Assembly (NCBI RefSeq): GCF_002954405.1 | Contig: NZ_MQWC01000004.1 | Location: 3,824,613-3,888,612 of the forward strand | DNA length: 64,000 nucleotides | Origin: Salinibacter sp. 10B | GTDB lineage: Bacteria; Bacteroidota; Rhodothermia; Rhodothermales; Salinibacteraceae | Direction of reading: 5' to 3' | Shown: in pieces, positions 46,467-57,906 of the stretch | How the letters are laid out: each line of letters opens with the position of its first letter | Position numbering within the stretch: position 1 is the stretch's first letter | The notes under the pieces: generated by a model | Told to the model about the DNA's origin: nothing | Database searches by the model: none | Seen by the model: only the letters and a program-made list of their open reading frames with translations | Made by a program: the position numbers and the translations under genes

Positions 46467-46579
46467 CGTCGCTCGGACGCCTTGCTTTCGCAAACGATGA
46501 TCTTTTCACGCGGGAGTTTGGTCCGTTCGGAGCGATCCGGTCGCGGGCGAACGTCTGAACCGCACAACCGCACCCAATT

Positions 46580-47293
46580 ATGGCAAACGCAGAAGGAAAA
46601 CGGTATCGAACCGCGAAGGAAGTTGTCGATGAACAGGAAGAGCCCGTTAGCCTCATGCAGGCGACGGAGCTCACCCTGCAAACGGCGACCGCCAATTTTG
46701 ACGAATCGGTGGACATGGACCTCCGGCTCGGGGTCGATCCCCGCCACGCCGACCAAATGGTTCGGGGCTCCATTACGCTTCCGCACGGTACTGGGCGGGA
46801 CGTGACGGTGCTTGTCTTGGCCAGCGAAGGAAAGCAGGAGGAAGCAGAAGAGGCCGGCGCCGACTACGTAGGGCTCGATGAGCACATCGAGCGCATCCAG
46901 GAGGAGAACTGGTTGGATTTCGATGTCGTCATCGCGACGCCGGACGTCATGGGACAGGTGGGCCAACTCGGCCGCATTCTTGGTCCTCGCGGCCTGATGC
47001 CGAACCCGAAGAGTGGAACCGTGACCATGGATCTCGCCAAGACGATTGACGAGGTCAAGTCCGGGAAAATTGAGTTTCGAGTCGATCAGAGCGGAAACCT
47101 TCATACTCCGATCGGCAAGGCCTCGTTCTCGGCTCAGGAGCTTTACGAGAACGCGAAGGCCTTCCTCACGGAAGTGGTGCGGCTTCGACCGCCGTCCTCG
47201 AAGGGCCTCTACCTGCGCTCCGTGACGATGTCCGCCACGATGGGGCCTCCCATTCGGGTGGATCGCAGCTCCGTGCTGACGGAAGCCCGGTAG
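46580..47293 (+). CDS. rplA: 50S ribosomal protein L1
   Basis: L1 of 237 residues, forming the mobile L1 stalk and often repressing its own operon. Signature segments are [34 protein letters not shown] and [11 protein letters not shown]. Encoded between rplK and rplJ as usual. The 50 bases to rplJ are too short for a full L10 leader. Confidence 0.97.
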   Translation: MANAEGKRYRTAKEVVDEQEEPVSLMQATELTLQTATANFDESVDMDLRLGVDPRHADQMVRGSITLPHGTGRDVTVLVLASEGKQEEAEEAGADYVGLDEHIERIQEENWLDFDVVIATPDVMGQVGQLGRILGPRGLMPNPKSGTVTMDLAKTIDEVKSGKIEFRVDQSGNLHTPIGKASFSAQELYENAKAFLTEVVRLRPPSSKGLYLRSVTMSATMGPPIRVDRSSVLTEAR

Positions 47294-47343
47294 CGTGCTG
47301 CCGCTCCTTCGCGATTCCCTGAACCGATTCTACAGATGACACC

Positions 47344-47880
47344 ATGTCGAAGACGCGAGCCGAGAAAGCTGAAATCATTGACGACATCGGGCAGAAGCTC
47401 GATGAGTATCCCATCATCTACCTGACGAACTTTGCCGGACTCACGGTGGCCCAGTCGAATGACCTGCGGGGCCGCTTCCGCGAGGCCGGCGTGGATTATC
47501 AGGTTACAAAGAACACCCTGGCGCAGATTGCCCTCGATCGCCAAGAGGGCATGGATGCCCTCGAAGAGTTCTTTCATGGGCCCACCGCGGTGGCGTATAG
47601 CGAAGATCCGGCCAAGCCGGCCCGCGTGATTCAGGACTTCCTGGAAGAAGAGGACATGGAACGTCCTGAGTTGAAGGTGGCCTGGATTGAAGGGGAGCTG
47701 TACGAGGGACCGGAGGCGCTCGATACGCTGGCCGACCTTAAGTCCCGCGAGGAGCTTATCGGCGAGATTGTGGGGCTACTGCTGTCGCCGGCCCAGAACA
47801 TTGCGGGCGGCCTTACCAGCTCCGGGCAGAATCTTGCTGGCATTCTCAAGTCGCTTTCCGAGCGCGAGGAAGAAGAGTAG
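47344..47880 (+). CDS. rplJ: 50S ribosomal protein L10
   Basis: L10 of 178 residues, the base of the L7/L12 stalk. AEIIDDIGQKLDEYPIIYLTNFAGLTVAQ and VTKNTLAQIA are family text (the first cut here as PIIYLTNFAGLTVAQ). The C-terminal helix that carries L7/L12 is GILKSLSEREEEE. rplL follows after 138 bases. Confidence 0.96.
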   Translation: MSKTRAEKAEIIDDIGQKLDEYPIIYLTNFAGLTVAQSNDLRGRFREAGVDYQVTKNTLAQIALDRQEGMDALEEFFHGPTAVAYSEDPAKPARVIQDFLEEEDMERPELKVAWIEGELYEGPEALDTLADLKSREELIGEIVGLLLSPAQNIAGGLTSSGQNLAGILKSLSEREEEE

Positions 47881-48018
47881 TATCGCCGCTGGCCGGTCCG
47901 TCGACCTGGCCCGGTACCAGCATCGAACACCGACACTCATTCACCCTTAATGTGCGGCGCAGTCCCGAAGAGTGTCGGGACCGAGACCGCCGCAGGCACA
48001 TAGACCGACTACAATCTC

Positions 48019-48402
48019 ATGGCTGACATCGAAGAACTTGCTGAACAGCTCGTTGGACTCACCATCAAGGAAGCCAACGAGTTGGCGAATCATCTCGAAG
48101 AAGAATACGACATCAAGCCGGCCTCGGCCGGGGTCGCCGTAGCAGCCGGCGACGGGGGCGGCGGCGAAGGCGGCGGCGAAGAGGAAGAGCAGACCGCCTT
48201 CGACGTGGTGCTCACCGGCATTGGCGGCAACAAGATTCAGGTCATTAAGGAGGTCCGCTCGATTACCGGACTCGGCCTGAAGGAAGCCAAGTCCCTGGTC
48301 GACGAGGCCCCGAACCCTGTGAAAGAAGGCCTTGCGAAAGACGAGGCCGAAGAGCTCAAGGCCCAGCTCGAAGAGGCCGGAGCAGAAATTGAGCTTCAGT
48401 AG
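48019..48402 (+). CDS. rplL: 50S ribosomal protein L7/L12
   Basis: Stalk protein of 127 residues. The N-terminal dimerisation part ([20 protein letters not shown]) is followed by a Gly/Glu-rich hinge (about residues 42-54) more acidic than usual, fitting a halophile. The C-terminal factor-binding domain has [19 protein letters not shown] and [10 protein letters not shown]. It is the last ribosomal gene before the unusually long gap to rpoB. Confidence 0.97.
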   Translation: MADIEELAEQLVGLTIKEANELANHLEEEYDIKPASAGVAVAAGDGGGGEGGGEEEEQTAFDVVLTGIGGNKIQVIKEVRSITGLGLKEAKSLVDEAPNPVKEGLAKDEAEELKAQLEEAGAEIELQ

Positions 48403-49273
48403 TCGGAGCGGGCCTGACGAAGACGGTCGGGCTCCCATCCGATACATTCCTCAGCGCCGACAGGCCGACTCTCGATCAGGGGGTTGGCCTTCGGCGTCTA
48501 CACAGAGGAATACAGATTTTAGAGGCTTTCACTGAAACAACCATGGACCGGGGGCGTTGACTTTCCCTGCCTTTGGGCTATCGTACCGGTTCGTGCCTTC
48601 GCTCTAGTCCGCGGCATCCGTTCAGCTCAGAGAACACTTCTGGCTGCATCGAGCTGTCCCAACGTCCTGAATGGCAGCTGCTCAATGTGCCCTTTCAGCG
48701 TTTTCGGCTCATGCCGATCCACACCCAGGCATCTGGGCAGGTTCTGCTCGAGGGGCGAGCAGTGTCCGGGACGACCCGGATGTACGTGTTGGCTTCGGGG
48801 GGGATCGGGGGCGCGGGCATCCCCGGCGGGTCATCACGATGGTGGGGGAGGATTGGGACTCGTCTCCCTTCGAAGATGGGTGGAGACAAGCATGATGGCG
48901 GGCGCCCCGCCAATCTGGTTGAAATAAATCCATCCGCGTACGGTCGATCCCCGCATGGCTAATGAGGCACACGCCACTGGTGGGAGGAGAGGAGGAGAAC
49001 ACTCCCCAGATACAAGAGGCGCCCCTGGGGCGGAAATGCAGTACAAAGGGGCAGGCACCGCTTCAACCAGTTGTGCATGGTCACCGACACTGACTTCATG
49101 GGATGCGCTCAGGGTTGTTCGATCTCCCCGGTCACTGAGCATCAACCGCTGCCTGCGGCCCGCCACACCTGAGCCGTTTTCTAATTCCTTCGGGTTTGGG
49201 GCGTCCAATACCTGTGGATGGAAAGCCTTTCTCTGCGATTGTTTTACACTCCGCGAGCGAACTCCTGTAGCTT
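48403..49273 (+). other. Long non-coding, hairpin-rich gap between rplL and rpoB
   Basis: About 870 bases without a convincing gene, where most bacteria have a few hundred at most. A cluster of small perfect hairpins is visible: CCAG-GCAT-CTGG (about 48725-48736), CTGCTCG-AGGGG-CGAGCAG (48744-48762) and TCCGGG-ACGA-CCCGGA (48765-48780). GTCTCC/GGAGAC follows near 48870-48892. None has a T-tract. It may be an attenuator and leader separating ribosomal-protein from polymerase expression, or contain a small RNA. Confidence 0.5.
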
Positions 49274-52200
49274 ATGCCGACCCTTCTCAACGGGAATATT
49301 TCTACCAGCGGACACCTTGAAGACGCGAAGCCGCGCAAAAGCTTCGCCGACATTCCGTCCGTTTGGGACTATCCGGACTTCTTGGACGTCCAAATCAAGA
49401 CGTTCCATGATTTCGTCCAGGACGACGTCCCCCCCGAAGACCGCGAAAATGTCGGTCTCCAGGAAGTCTTTAACGAGCACTTCCCGATTAAGGACAGTCG
49501 GGAGCGGTACACGCTCGAGTTTGTGAGTTATGAGCTCGATGCGCCGAAGCACACCGTGCAGGAATGCATGGACCAGGGATTGACCTACACGGTTCCCCTG
49601 AAGGCGACCCTTCGCCTCACGAGCAAAGAGGAGGACGGAGACGAAGAGGCCATCGAAGCCATCGAGCAGGAGGTATATCTCGGCACGTTGCCGTTTATGA
49701 CGGACCGGGGGACCTTCATCGTGAATGGCGCTGAGCGCGTCATCGTCTCCCAACTCCACCGGAGTCCGGGGGTCTTCTTCGGAAAAGAAATCCACTCCAA
49801 CGGCACTGAGCTTTTCAGCGCCCGCGTCATTCCGTTCCGGGGATCCTGGATGGAATTCTCGACTGACGTGCGTGACGTGCTGTGGTCCTATGTGGACCGG
49901 AAGAAAAAGGTGCCGGTCACGACGCTTCTCCGGGCGCTGGGCTACTCCAGCGACGAGGAGATCATCCGGATGTTTGGGTTTGCCGATCCGGTGGACATCG
50001 AGAGCGAGGAGGAGTTTGAGGAATACCTCGACCGTGAGCTTGCGACGAGCGTCACGATCGACAAGACCATCGAGATCGTCGATGAGGATACCGGCGAAGT
50101 TGTAGATGAGGAGATGGAGCGAGAGGTGCTCCTGCCGGCCGAGCACGAACTGGAGGAGGGCGACTGGGAGGTGCTTGATGAGCACGACATTACGCGGGTG
50201 TATCTCGTCCGAGAAGACACCGACGACGATGAGCTCGATAAGAGCACCCTCGTCGAAACGCTCAAGAAGGACCCGACGCACACGGAAGACGAGGCGCTGA
50301 ATCACCTCTATCAGAAGCTTCGAGGAAGTGAGGCGCCGGACATCGACTCCGCCCAGCAGGCGCTCGATCGCCTCTTCTTCAATGAGAAGCGCTACGACCT
50401 TGGCGATGTAGGTCGCCACCGCATCAACGAGCGGCTCGGGATCAATGTCGAGGAGGACACGCAGGTGCTCACGAAGGAGGACGTGGTGGGCATCGTGCGG
50501 GAGCTGGTGAAGCTCCAGAACGGCGAGAGCTCGGCTGACGACATCGACCACCTTAGCAACCGCCGTGTCAAGTCCGTCGGGGAGCAGTTGGGATCGCAGT
50601 TCTCGCTCGGGCTGGCTCGCATGGCCCGCACCATCAAGGAGCGAATGAATCTGCGGGACGCCGACAAGTTTACTCCGAAGGACCTGGTGAATGCCCGGAC
50701 GATTGAGAGCGTGATCAACACGTTCTTCGGGACGAACCAGCTCAGCCAGTTCATGGATCAGACCAATCCGCTGGCGGAGATGACCCACAAGCGCCGCATG
50801 TCGGCGCTGGGGCCGGGCGGATTGACGCGGGAGCGCGCGGGCTTTGAGGTCCGAGACGTGCACTATACGCACTATGGCCGCCTCTGCCCGATCGAGACGC
50901 CGGAGGGGCCGAATATTGGGCTCATGCTCTCGCTCTGCGTTCACTCCACGATCAACGACTTCGGCTTCCTCGAAACGCCGTACCGCGTCGTAGAGGATGG
51001 ACAGGTTACCGACGAAGTGGAGTACCTCACGGCCGACGAAGAGGACAAAGCCATCATCGCGCAGGCCAACGCGCCGATTGATGAGGACGGCAACTTTGTG
51101 CGTGACGAGGTCCGCTGCCGATATCAGGGAGATTTCCCGGGGGTGCCGCCCGAAGATGTCCAATACATGGACGTGGCGCCGAACCAGATTGTCTCTCCTT
51201 CGGCCAGTCTCGTGCCCTTCCTTTCGCACAACGACGCCAACCGTGCCCTCATGGGTTCCAACATGCAGCGGCAGGGCGTTCCGCTGCTGCGCGGAGACTC
51301 TCCGATCGTAGGAACGGGCCTTGAAGGCCGGGCCGCGAAGGACTCTCGGGCCTGCGTCGTGGCAGAAGGCGACGGCGAAATCGAGTATGTCGACGCCGAG
51401 AAAATTGTGGTTCGCTACGATGAGGAACAGGACGACATGGACCTCACCTTCGGCGAGCCGGTGCGCGAGTACGAGCTCACCAAATTCCGCCGGACCAACC
51501 AGGGCACGTGCATGAATCAGAAGCCCATCGTCCAGAAGGGCGACCGGGTGGAAGAAGGCGAGGTGCTTACGGACGGCTTTGCCACCGAGAAGGGCGAGCT
51601 GGCCCTCGGCAAAAACGTGCTCTGCGCGTTCATGCCGTGGCACGGATACAACTACGAGGACGCAATCGTGATTAGCGAGCGCCTCGTGGCCGACGACGTA
51701 TACACCTCCGTCCACATCGAAGAGTTTGAGCATGAGGTGCGGGATACGAAGCGTGGGGAGGAGGAACTCACCCGCGAGATTCCGAACGTCAGCGAGGAAG
51801 CAACGAAGGACCTCGACGAGCGCGGTATCATCCGCGTGGGGGCCGAGGTGACGCCGGGAGACATCATTGTCGGAAAGATTACCCCGAAGGGCGAGACCGA
51901 CCCGACGCCGGAAGAGAAGCTTCTCCGCGCCATCTTCGGCGACAAGGCGGGGGACGTGAAGGATGCCTCGTTGAAGGCGAAGCCGGGCATGGAGGGCGGT
52001 GTCGTGATCGACACGAAGCTCTTCAGTCGGCGTGAGCTGGACCCAGCTTCGAAGAAGATGGAGGAGAAGCGGCTCGAAAACATTGAGGATCAGCACGAGC
52101 GCAAGCTCGACGATCTCAATGAGCGCTTCTGGAATAAATTCTTCTCGATTGTCGGGGGCGAAACGTCGGAAGGCTTGGAGGACCGGGACGGAACGGTCAT

Positions 52201-53137
52201 CCTCTCCGAAGGCGCCGAGTTTGAGCGAGAGGCGTTTGAAGACGTCGATCCGGCAGACATCAGCGTGCGGGCCACCTTCACCGACGATGAGGAGTTGAAC
52301 GACAAGATTCGCACGCTCCTTCGCAACTACAAGTCGCGTCGCCGCGACATCGAGGGCAAAACGAAGCGCGAGAAGCATCAGGTCGAGATGGGCGACGAGT
52401 TGCCCGCCGGCATCGTGCAGATGGCGAAGGTCTATGTGGCCCGGAAGAAGAAAATTGAGGTGGGCGACAAGATGGCCGGGCGCCACGGCAACAAGGGCGT
52501 TATCGCCAAAATTGCACCGGTAGAGGACATGCCGTTCCTCGAAGACGGAACGCCGGTCGATCTCGTTCTGAACCCGCTGGGCGTACCGTCCCGAATGAAC
52601 CTCGGGCAGATTTACGAGACGCTGCTCGGGTGGGCCGGCGACAAGCTCGGCATCAAGTACTCGACCCCGATCTTCGACGGCGCCTCGCTCGAAGACGTGG
52701 GCGATGAGCTGGAAGAGGCCGGTCTGCCGCGCGACGGCAAGGCGCAGTTGTACGATGGCCGTACCGGAGAGCCGTTCGACGAGAAGACGACGGTGGGCCA
52801 GATCTACATGATGAAGCTGGAGCACCTGGTCGAGGACAAGATGCACGCCCGCTCGATCGGGCCGTACAGCCTCATTACGCAGCAGCCGCTCGGCGGCAAG
52901 GCGCAGTTCGGTGGGCAGCGCCTCGGCGAGATGGAGGTGTGGGCGCTCTACGCCTACGGTGCCTCCAGCACGCTGCAGGAGATGCTCACCTACAAGTCCG
53001 ACGACGTGCAGGGCCGGTCCGAGGCCTACGAGTCGATCGTGAAGGGGAAGAACCTCCCGTCGCCGGGAGTGCCCGAGAGCTTCAACGTCCTGGTGCGCGA
53101 GCTTCAGGGACTGGGCCTCGAGGTGACGCTCGACTAA
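49274..53137 (+). CDS. rpoB: DNA-directed RNA polymerase subunit beta
   Basis: RpoB of 1287 residues with highly acidic insertions between about residues 260 and 360. The rifampicin region reads NQLSQFMDQTNPLAEMTHKR, followed by RMSALGPGGLTRERAGFE; the contact residues known from E. coli (Q513, D516, H526, R529, S531) are retained. GRHGNKGVIAKI and the C-terminal ARSIGPYSLITQQPLGGK mark the catalytic end. rpoC follows after 88 bases, and the two genes are separate, as normal. Confidence 0.98.
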   Translation: MPTLLNGNISTSGHLEDAKPRKSFADIPSVWDYPDFLDVQIKTFHDFVQDDVPPEDRENVGLQEVFNEHFPIKDSRERYTLEFVSYELDAPKHTVQECMDQGLTYTVPLKATLRLTSKEEDGDEEAIEAIEQEVYLGTLPFMTDRGTFIVNGAERVIVSQLHRSPGVFFGKEIHSNGTELFSARVIPFRGSWMEFSTDVRDVLWSYVDRKKKVPVTTLLRALGYSSDEEIIRMFGFADPVDIESEEEFEEYLDRELATSVTIDKTIEIVDEDTGEVVDEEMEREVLLPAEHELEEGDWEVLDEHDITRVYLVREDTDDDELDKSTLVETLKKDPTHTEDEALNHLYQKLRGSEAPDIDSAQQALDRLFFNEKRYDLGDVGRHRINERLGINVEEDTQVLTKEDVVGIVRELVKLQNGESSADDIDHLSNRRVKSVGEQLGSQFSLGLARMARTIKERMNLRDADKFTPKDLVNARTIESVINTFFGTNQLSQFMDQTNPLAEMTHKRRMSALGPGGLTRERAGFEVRDVHYTHYGRLCPIETPEGPNIGLMLSLCVHSTINDFGFLETPYRVVEDGQVTDEVEYLTADEEDKAIIAQANAPIDEDGNFVRDEVRCRYQGDFPGVPPEDVQYMDVAPNQIVSPSASLVPFLSHNDANRALMGSNMQRQGVPLLRGDSPIVGTGLEGRAAKDSRACVVAEGDGEIEYVDAEKIVVRYDEEQDDMDLTFGEPVREYELTKFRRTNQGTCMNQKPIVQKGDRVEEGEVLTDGFATEKGELALGKNVLCAFMPWHGYNYEDAIVISERLVADDVYTSVHIEEFEHEVRDTKRGEEELTREIPNVSEEATKDLDERGIIRVGAEVTPGDIIVGKITPKGETDPTPEEKLLRAIFGDKAGDVKDASLKAKPGMEGGVVIDTKLFSRRELDPASKKMEEKRLENIEDQHERKLDDLNERFWNKFFSIVGGETSEGLEDRDGTVILSEGAEFEREAFEDVDPADISVRATFTDDEELNDKIRTLLRNYKSRRRDIEGKTKREKHQVEMGDELPAGIVQMAKVYVARKKKIEVGDKMAGRHGNKGVIAKIAPVEDMPFLEDGTPVDLVLNPLGVPSRMNLGQIYETLLGWAGDKLGIKYSTPIFDGASLEDVGDELEEAGLPRDGKAQLYDGRTGEPFDEKTTVGQIYMMKLEHLVEDKMHARSIGPYSLITQQPLGGKAQFGGQRLGEMEVWALYAYGASSTLQEMLTYKSDDVQGRSEAYESIVKGKNLPSPGVPESFNVLVRELQGLGLEVTLD

Positions 53138-53225
53138 ATTTTGGGTTTCCGATTGCGGGATCTAGAGACCGTCTCCGCCGCCCGCAGTCCACCTATGCTC
53201 CAAAATCCAAGATCCACACTATTAT

Positions 53226-56200
53226 ATGCCGTACGGAAACTCGAAGGAGATCGAAAAGAACTTCGATAACATCACCATCAGCCTTGCCTCTCCGGAGGAC
53301 ATCCTGGATCGGTCCTACGGCGAGGTCATGAAGCCTGAAACCATCAACTACCGGTCGTTCAAGCCGGAGATGGGAGGGCTGTTCTGCGAGAAAATCTTCG
53401 GCCCGGTCAAGGACTACGAGTGTCACTGCGGGAAGTACAAGCGCATTCGGTACAAGGGCATTATCTGTGACCGGTGCGGCGTAGAGGTGACTCGCAAGGC
53501 CGTTCGTCGTGAGCGTATGGGGCACATTACCCTCAGCGTGCCAGTGGTGCACATCTGGTACTTTAAGACGCTTCCGAACAAGATCGGCCACCTTCTGGGC
53601 CTGAAGTCGAAGGACCTGGAGAAGGTGATCTACTACGAAAACTACATCGTCATTCAGCCGGGCTCGGCCGAGCGGTTGGGTGTGGAGAAGAACCAGCTCC
53701 TGACTGAGGAGGAGTATTTCGACATCCTCTACCAGATTCGGGAGGACAACAACCGGCTCGATGACGACGACCCCGACAAGTTTATCGCTATGATCGGGGG
53801 CGAGGCAATCGAGACGATGCTGGAGCGACTGGAGCTCGACAAGATTGCGCAGGAGCTTCGCTACCAGGTCAAGACCGAGACCAGTCAGCAGCGGAAGGCG
53901 AAGGCCCTCAAGCGCCTGAATGTTGTGGAGGCCTTTCGGGAGGCGAACAAGGACGGCACCAACAAGCCGTCGTGGATGGTGATGCGCGTGATTCCGGTGA
54001 TTCCGCCGGAGCTGCGTCCGCTTGTGCCGTTGGACGGCGGACGGTTTGCGACCAGCGACCTCAACGACCTTTATCGCCGGGTGATTATCCGCAACAACCG
54101 GCTCAAGCGCCTCATCGACATTAAGGCGCCGGAGGTTATTCTCCGCAACGAGAAGCGAATGTTGCAGGAGGCGGTCGACTCGCTCTTCGACAATAGTCGC
54201 AAGTCCAATTCGGTGCGCGGCTCCTCGAACCGGCCCCTCAAGAGCCTCAGCGACATGCTGAAGGGCAAGCAGGGGCGCTTCCGTCAGAATTTGCTCGGGA
54301 AGCGTGTCGACTATTCCGGACGTTCGGTGATTGTGTCCGGCCCGCACCTGGAACTTCACCAGTGCGGCCTGCCAAAGGAAATGGCCGTCGAGCTCTTCAA
54401 GCCGTTTATCATTCGACGGCTCATCGAGCGGGGGATCGTCAAGACGGTGAAGAGTGCCAAGAAGTACGTCGACCAAAAATCGCAGGACGTCTGGGATATT
54501 TTGGAGAAGGTTATACAGGGGAGGCCGGTCTTACTCAACCGTGCCCCCACGCTTCACCGTCTCGGCATTCAGGCCTTCCAGCCGGTCCTCACCGAGAGCA
54601 AGGCCATCGAGATTCACCCGCTGGTCTGTCCGGCGTACAACGCCGACTTTGACGGCGACCAGATGGCCGTGCACGTGCCGCTTTCCCACGAGGCGTGCCT
54701 GGAGAGCATGGTGCTGATGCTGTCGAGCCACAACGTGCGAAGCCCGGCCGACGGTGGGCCGCTGGCGGTGCCGAGCCAGGACATGGTCCTCGGTCTCTAC
54801 TACATTACGAAGGCGAAGGCCAACCAGAAGGGCGAGGGCATGCGCTTCGCGAGTGTCGACGAGGTGCGGCAGGCGTACGACCAGGACAGGGTGGCCCTCC
54901 ACGCCAAGATTAAGCTGCGCGATCCGGACGGATCGGGCGAAATCCTGAGCACGACCGTCGGTCGTGTCATCTTCAACGAGACGCTCCCCGACGGGCTGGA
55001 CTTCGTCAACGAGGTGCTCACGACGAAGAACATCCGCCCGGTCATCGCGAATGTCTTGAAGAAGACGGGCTTCAAGAAGACGGCCCGCTTCCTTGACGAC
55101 ATCAAGGACATGGGCTTCCGGCGCTCCACGACGTCGGGCATGACGTTCTCCCTTTCCGACATCATTATTCCGGAGGAGAAGGAGAAACTCATCGAGGAGG
55201 CCAATGAGAAGGTACAGAAGGCCGAGCAGAACTACTCGATGGGCTTCATCACCGACAACGAGCGGTACAACCAGGTCATCGACGTCTGGACGAAGACGAA
55301 CAACCGGGTCTCCCAGGTGCTCTTCAACGCCCTGAAGGAGCACAAGGAAGGCTTCAACCCGATCTTTACGATGGCCGACTCCGGCGCGCGTGGATCGAAG
55401 GAGCAGATTCGTCAGCTCGGCGGTATGCGTGGGCTGATGGCCAAGCCGCAGAAGAGCGTGGGCGAAGGCGGCGGCGAGATTCTGGAGAACCCGATCCTCT
55501 CCAACTTCAAGGAGGGCCTGTCGGTGCAGGAGTACTTCATTAGCACCCACGGTTCGCGGAAGGGACTGGCCGACACGGCGCTTAAGACCGCCGATGCCGG
55601 TTATCTCACGCGTCGTCTCGTGGACGTGACGCAGAGCGTAACGGTGACGGAGCACGACTGCGGCACGCTGCGCGGCATTAGCGTGGGGGCGCTGAAGGAC
55701 AACGAAGAGATTGTGGCACCGCTCTCCGATCGCATCGAGGGCCGGGTATCGGTGCACGATGTGTACGATCCCCACACCGACGAGCTGATCGTCGAGGCCA
55801 ACGAGCTGATCACAGAGGAGATTGCGGACCGCATTGCCGAGACCTCGATCGAGGAGATCGAGATTCGCTCGGTGCTCACCTGTGAGGCACAGCGCGGAGT
55901 GTGCACGCTCTGCTACGGACAGAACCTGGCGACCGGGCGCATGGTCGAGGTGGGCGAGTCCATCGGCGTGGTGGCCGCTCAGTCCATTGGGGAGCCGGGG
56001 ACGCAGCTTACCCTCCGGACCTTCCACACGGGCGGTACAGCGACGCGCGTCTCGGCCGAGTCGACGATCCAGGCCAAGTTCGACGGCACCGTCGAGTTTG
56101 AAAACCTGCGGACGGTGACGTACGAAGACTCCGACGGTCCGAAGGAGATCGTACTGACGCGTCAGGGCGAGATCCGCATCATGGATTCCGATGAGGACGG

Positions 56201-57569
56201 CCGCGAACTCACCAGCTACGTGGTGCCGTACGGCGCTGAACTTACCGTTGAGGAGGAGGCCGAGGTGGAGGAGGGAGATGTTCTCGCCAGCTGGGACCCC
56301 TACAACAGCCTCATCCTCACGGAGGCCACGGGGACGGTGCGCTTCGAGGATGTCATCGAAGGCACGACCTACCGGGAAGAGACCGACGAGCAGACCGGCC
56401 ACAAGGAGAAGGTCATTGTGGAGAGTCGGGAGCGCACCCTTACTCCGACGATCGTCGTCGAGACCGACGACGGCGACGAGCGAGACTACAACATGCCGGT
56501 CGACGCCCGTATCCAGGTGGATGAGGGCGATAAGGTGCAGGCCGGACAGACCCTCGCGAAGATGCCGCGCCAGGCCGCACAAACCAGCGACATTACCGGG
56601 GGTCTGCCGCGCGTCGAGGAGCTTTTCGAGGCCCGCACCCCCGACGAACCGGCCGAGGTCAGCGAGATCGACGGCATTGTGAGCTTCGGCGACCGGAAGC
56701 GCGGTTCGCAGGAGGTCATCGTCACGAGCCGCGACGGGGAGATGGAGAAGAGCTACATGGTTTCTCTCTCCAAGCACATGCTCGTCCATGAGGGCGACTA
56801 CGTGGAGGCCGGCGACCGGCTTTCGGACGGCCAGATTGCCCCGCACGACATCCTGTCAATCAAGGGGCCGCGCGCCGTGCAGGAGCACCTCCTCAACGAA
56901 GTGCAGGAGGTTTACCGCCTCCAGGGCGTCGACATCGACGACAAACACTTCGAGGTTGTGATCCGGCAGATGATGAAGCGGGTGAACATTACCTCGCCGG
57001 GCGACACCCACTTCCTCGAAGAGGACGTGGTGGATCGCCAGAAGATGGCCGAGGCCAACGACGAGCTCTACGACAAGTTTGTCGTAACCGACCCGAGCGA
57101 TGCCGACGTGAAGATCGGCGAGATCATCAGTCGGCGGCGACTCCGAGAGCTGAACTCCGACCTGAAGCGGGAAGACAAGCCGGAGATTGAGGTTCGTGAG
57201 GCTCGGCCTGCTGTGGGTGAGCCGGTCCTGCTTGGCATCACGAAGGCGTCGCTTGCGACCGACTCCTTCATCTCGGCGGCCTCCTTTCAGGAGACGACGA
57301 AGGTGCTCACGAACGCGGCCATCGAGGCGAAGACCGACCCGCTCGACGGGCTCAAGGAGAACGTCATCGTGGGCCACTCGATTCCGGCCGGAACGGGACA
57401 GCGGCAGTATCGCGACCTCGTGGTGGGCTCGAAGTCCGAACTCGAGGAACTGCAGGCGGCCATTGGCGGCGACGGCGAGGCGGCCGGTGGCGATGGAGCT
57501 GCCGGCGACGGCGCGCCGAGCGAGGACGAGGTTGAGCAAATCGAGGCCTCCTCTGAGTCGGAGGGATAA
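53226..57569 (+). CDS. rpoC: DNA-directed RNA polymerase subunit beta'
   Basis: RpoC of 1447 residues. The zinc ribbon is CHCGKYKR...CDRCGVEVT near residues 64-85. The active-site Mg loop is NADFDGDQM near 477. The second zinc site is in CGTLRG and [14 protein letters not shown] near 890. The trigger-loop and bridge-helix parts are intact. The last ~35 residues form a Gly/Asp/Glu-rich tail containing GDGAPS, which also occurs in the FadE tail. A strong terminator follows 43 bases after the stop. Confidence 0.98.
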   Translation: MPYGNSKEIEKNFDNITISLASPEDILDRSYGEVMKPETINYRSFKPEMGGLFCEKIFGPVKDYECHCGKYKRIRYKGIICDRCGVEVTRKAVRRERMGHITLSVPVVHIWYFKTLPNKIGHLLGLKSKDLEKVIYYENYIVIQPGSAERLGVEKNQLLTEEEYFDILYQIREDNNRLDDDDPDKFIAMIGGEAIETMLERLELDKIAQELRYQVKTETSQQRKAKALKRLNVVEAFREANKDGTNKPSWMVMRVIPVIPPELRPLVPLDGGRFATSDLNDLYRRVIIRNNRLKRLIDIKAPEVILRNEKRMLQEAVDSLFDNSRKSNSVRGSSNRPLKSLSDMLKGKQGRFRQNLLGKRVDYSGRSVIVSGPHLELHQCGLPKEMAVELFKPFIIRRLIERGIVKTVKSAKKYVDQKSQDVWDILEKVIQGRPVLLNRAPTLHRLGIQAFQPVLTESKAIEIHPLVCPAYNADFDGDQMAVHVPLSHEACLESMVLMLSSHNVRSPADGGPLAVPSQDMVLGLYYITKAKANQKGEGMRFASVDEVRQAYDQDRVALHAKIKLRDPDGSGEILSTTVGRVIFNETLPDGLDFVNEVLTTKNIRPVIANVLKKTGFKKTARFLDDIKDMGFRRSTTSGMTFSLSDIIIPEEKEKLIEEANEKVQKAEQNYSMGFITDNERYNQVIDVWTKTNNRVSQVLFNALKEHKEGFNPIFTMADSGARGSKEQIRQLGGMRGLMAKPQKSVGEGGGEILENPILSNFKEGLSVQEYFISTHGSRKGLADTALKTADAGYLTRRLVDVTQSVTVTEHDCGTLRGISVGALKDNEEIVAPLSDRIEGRVSVHDVYDPHTDELIVEANELITEEIADRIAETSIEEIEIRSVLTCEAQRGVCTLCYGQNLATGRMVEVGESIGVVAAQSIGEPGTQLTLRTFHTGGTATRVSAESTIQAKFDGTVEFENLRTVTYEDSDGPKEIVLTRQGEIRIMDSDEDGRELTSYVVPYGAELTVEEEAEVEEGDVLASWDPYNSLILTEATGTVRFEDVIEGTTYREETDEQTGHKEKVIVESRERTLTPTIVVETDDGDERDYNMPVDARIQVDEGDKVQAGQTLAKMPRQAAQTSDITGGLPRVEELFEARTPDEPAEVSEIDGIVSFGDRKRGSQEVIVTSRDGEMEKSYMVSLSKHMLVHEGDYVEAGDRLSDGQIAPHDILSIKGPRAVQEHLLNEVQEVYRLQGVDIDDKHFEVVIRQMMKRVNITSPGDTHFLEEDVVDRQKMAEANDELYDKFVVTDPSDADVKIGEIISRRRLRELNSDLKREDKPEIEVREARPAVGEPVLLGITKASLATDSFISAASFQETTKVLTNAAIEAKTDPLDGLKENVIVGHSIPAGTGQRQYRDLVVGSKSELEELQAAIGGDGEAAGGDGAAGDGAPSEDEVEQIEASSESEG

Positions 57570-57611
57570 GCCTGAGCACGCTACGTGCTTTCCACATTTG
57601 ATTGAATGTAG

Positions 57612-57646
57612 AAGGCCCCAGCACCTTGTGGTGTTGGGGCCTTTTT
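57612..57646 (+). terminator. Intrinsic terminator after rpoC
   Basis: AAGGCCCCAGCACC, loop TTGT, then GGTGTTGGGGCCTT: a 14-bp stem with one G-U pair, running straight into TTTTT. It closes the secE-to-rpoC block. Confidence 0.92.
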
Positions 57647-57906
57647 ACAGGGCTCTAGCAGCCGAGTCAAAACAATCACGTCAGGTGCTGGGCGCATCTC
57701 GATCTCATCGGCAGGCATGCGCCATGTGCTGATAACGCCGTGGATCTATCCCCTTTTGCCAAGCCGACGGGGGCTCAAAAGTCCCTAATCCCAACGGTTG
57801 ACATCGAAAACCACGCACCATTTCTGCTTGTACGCAGACGAGTTGGCGAGGGGGACTTCCTTCGGGGGGGCGGCGAGCACGTCCTGACCACTGTTCTCTC
57901 TGTGCT

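Noticed and set aside
47294-47343. L10-type autoregulatory leader before rplJ
   Set aside because: Only 50 bases separate rplA and rplJ and no stable stem is visible there.
50700-50990. Rifampicin-resistance substitution in RpoB
   Set aside because: Differences from E. coli (T for N518, A for S522, M for I572) are plausible lineage variation. The main contact residues are unchanged, so no resistance claim is justified.
49244-52846. A 1200-codon open frame antisense to rpoB
   Set aside because: It mirrors rpoB codon by codon, is rich in His, Arg and Leu as expected from GC-rich antisense frames, and has no family text. The same applies to the antisense frame at 54531-56846 opposite rpoC.
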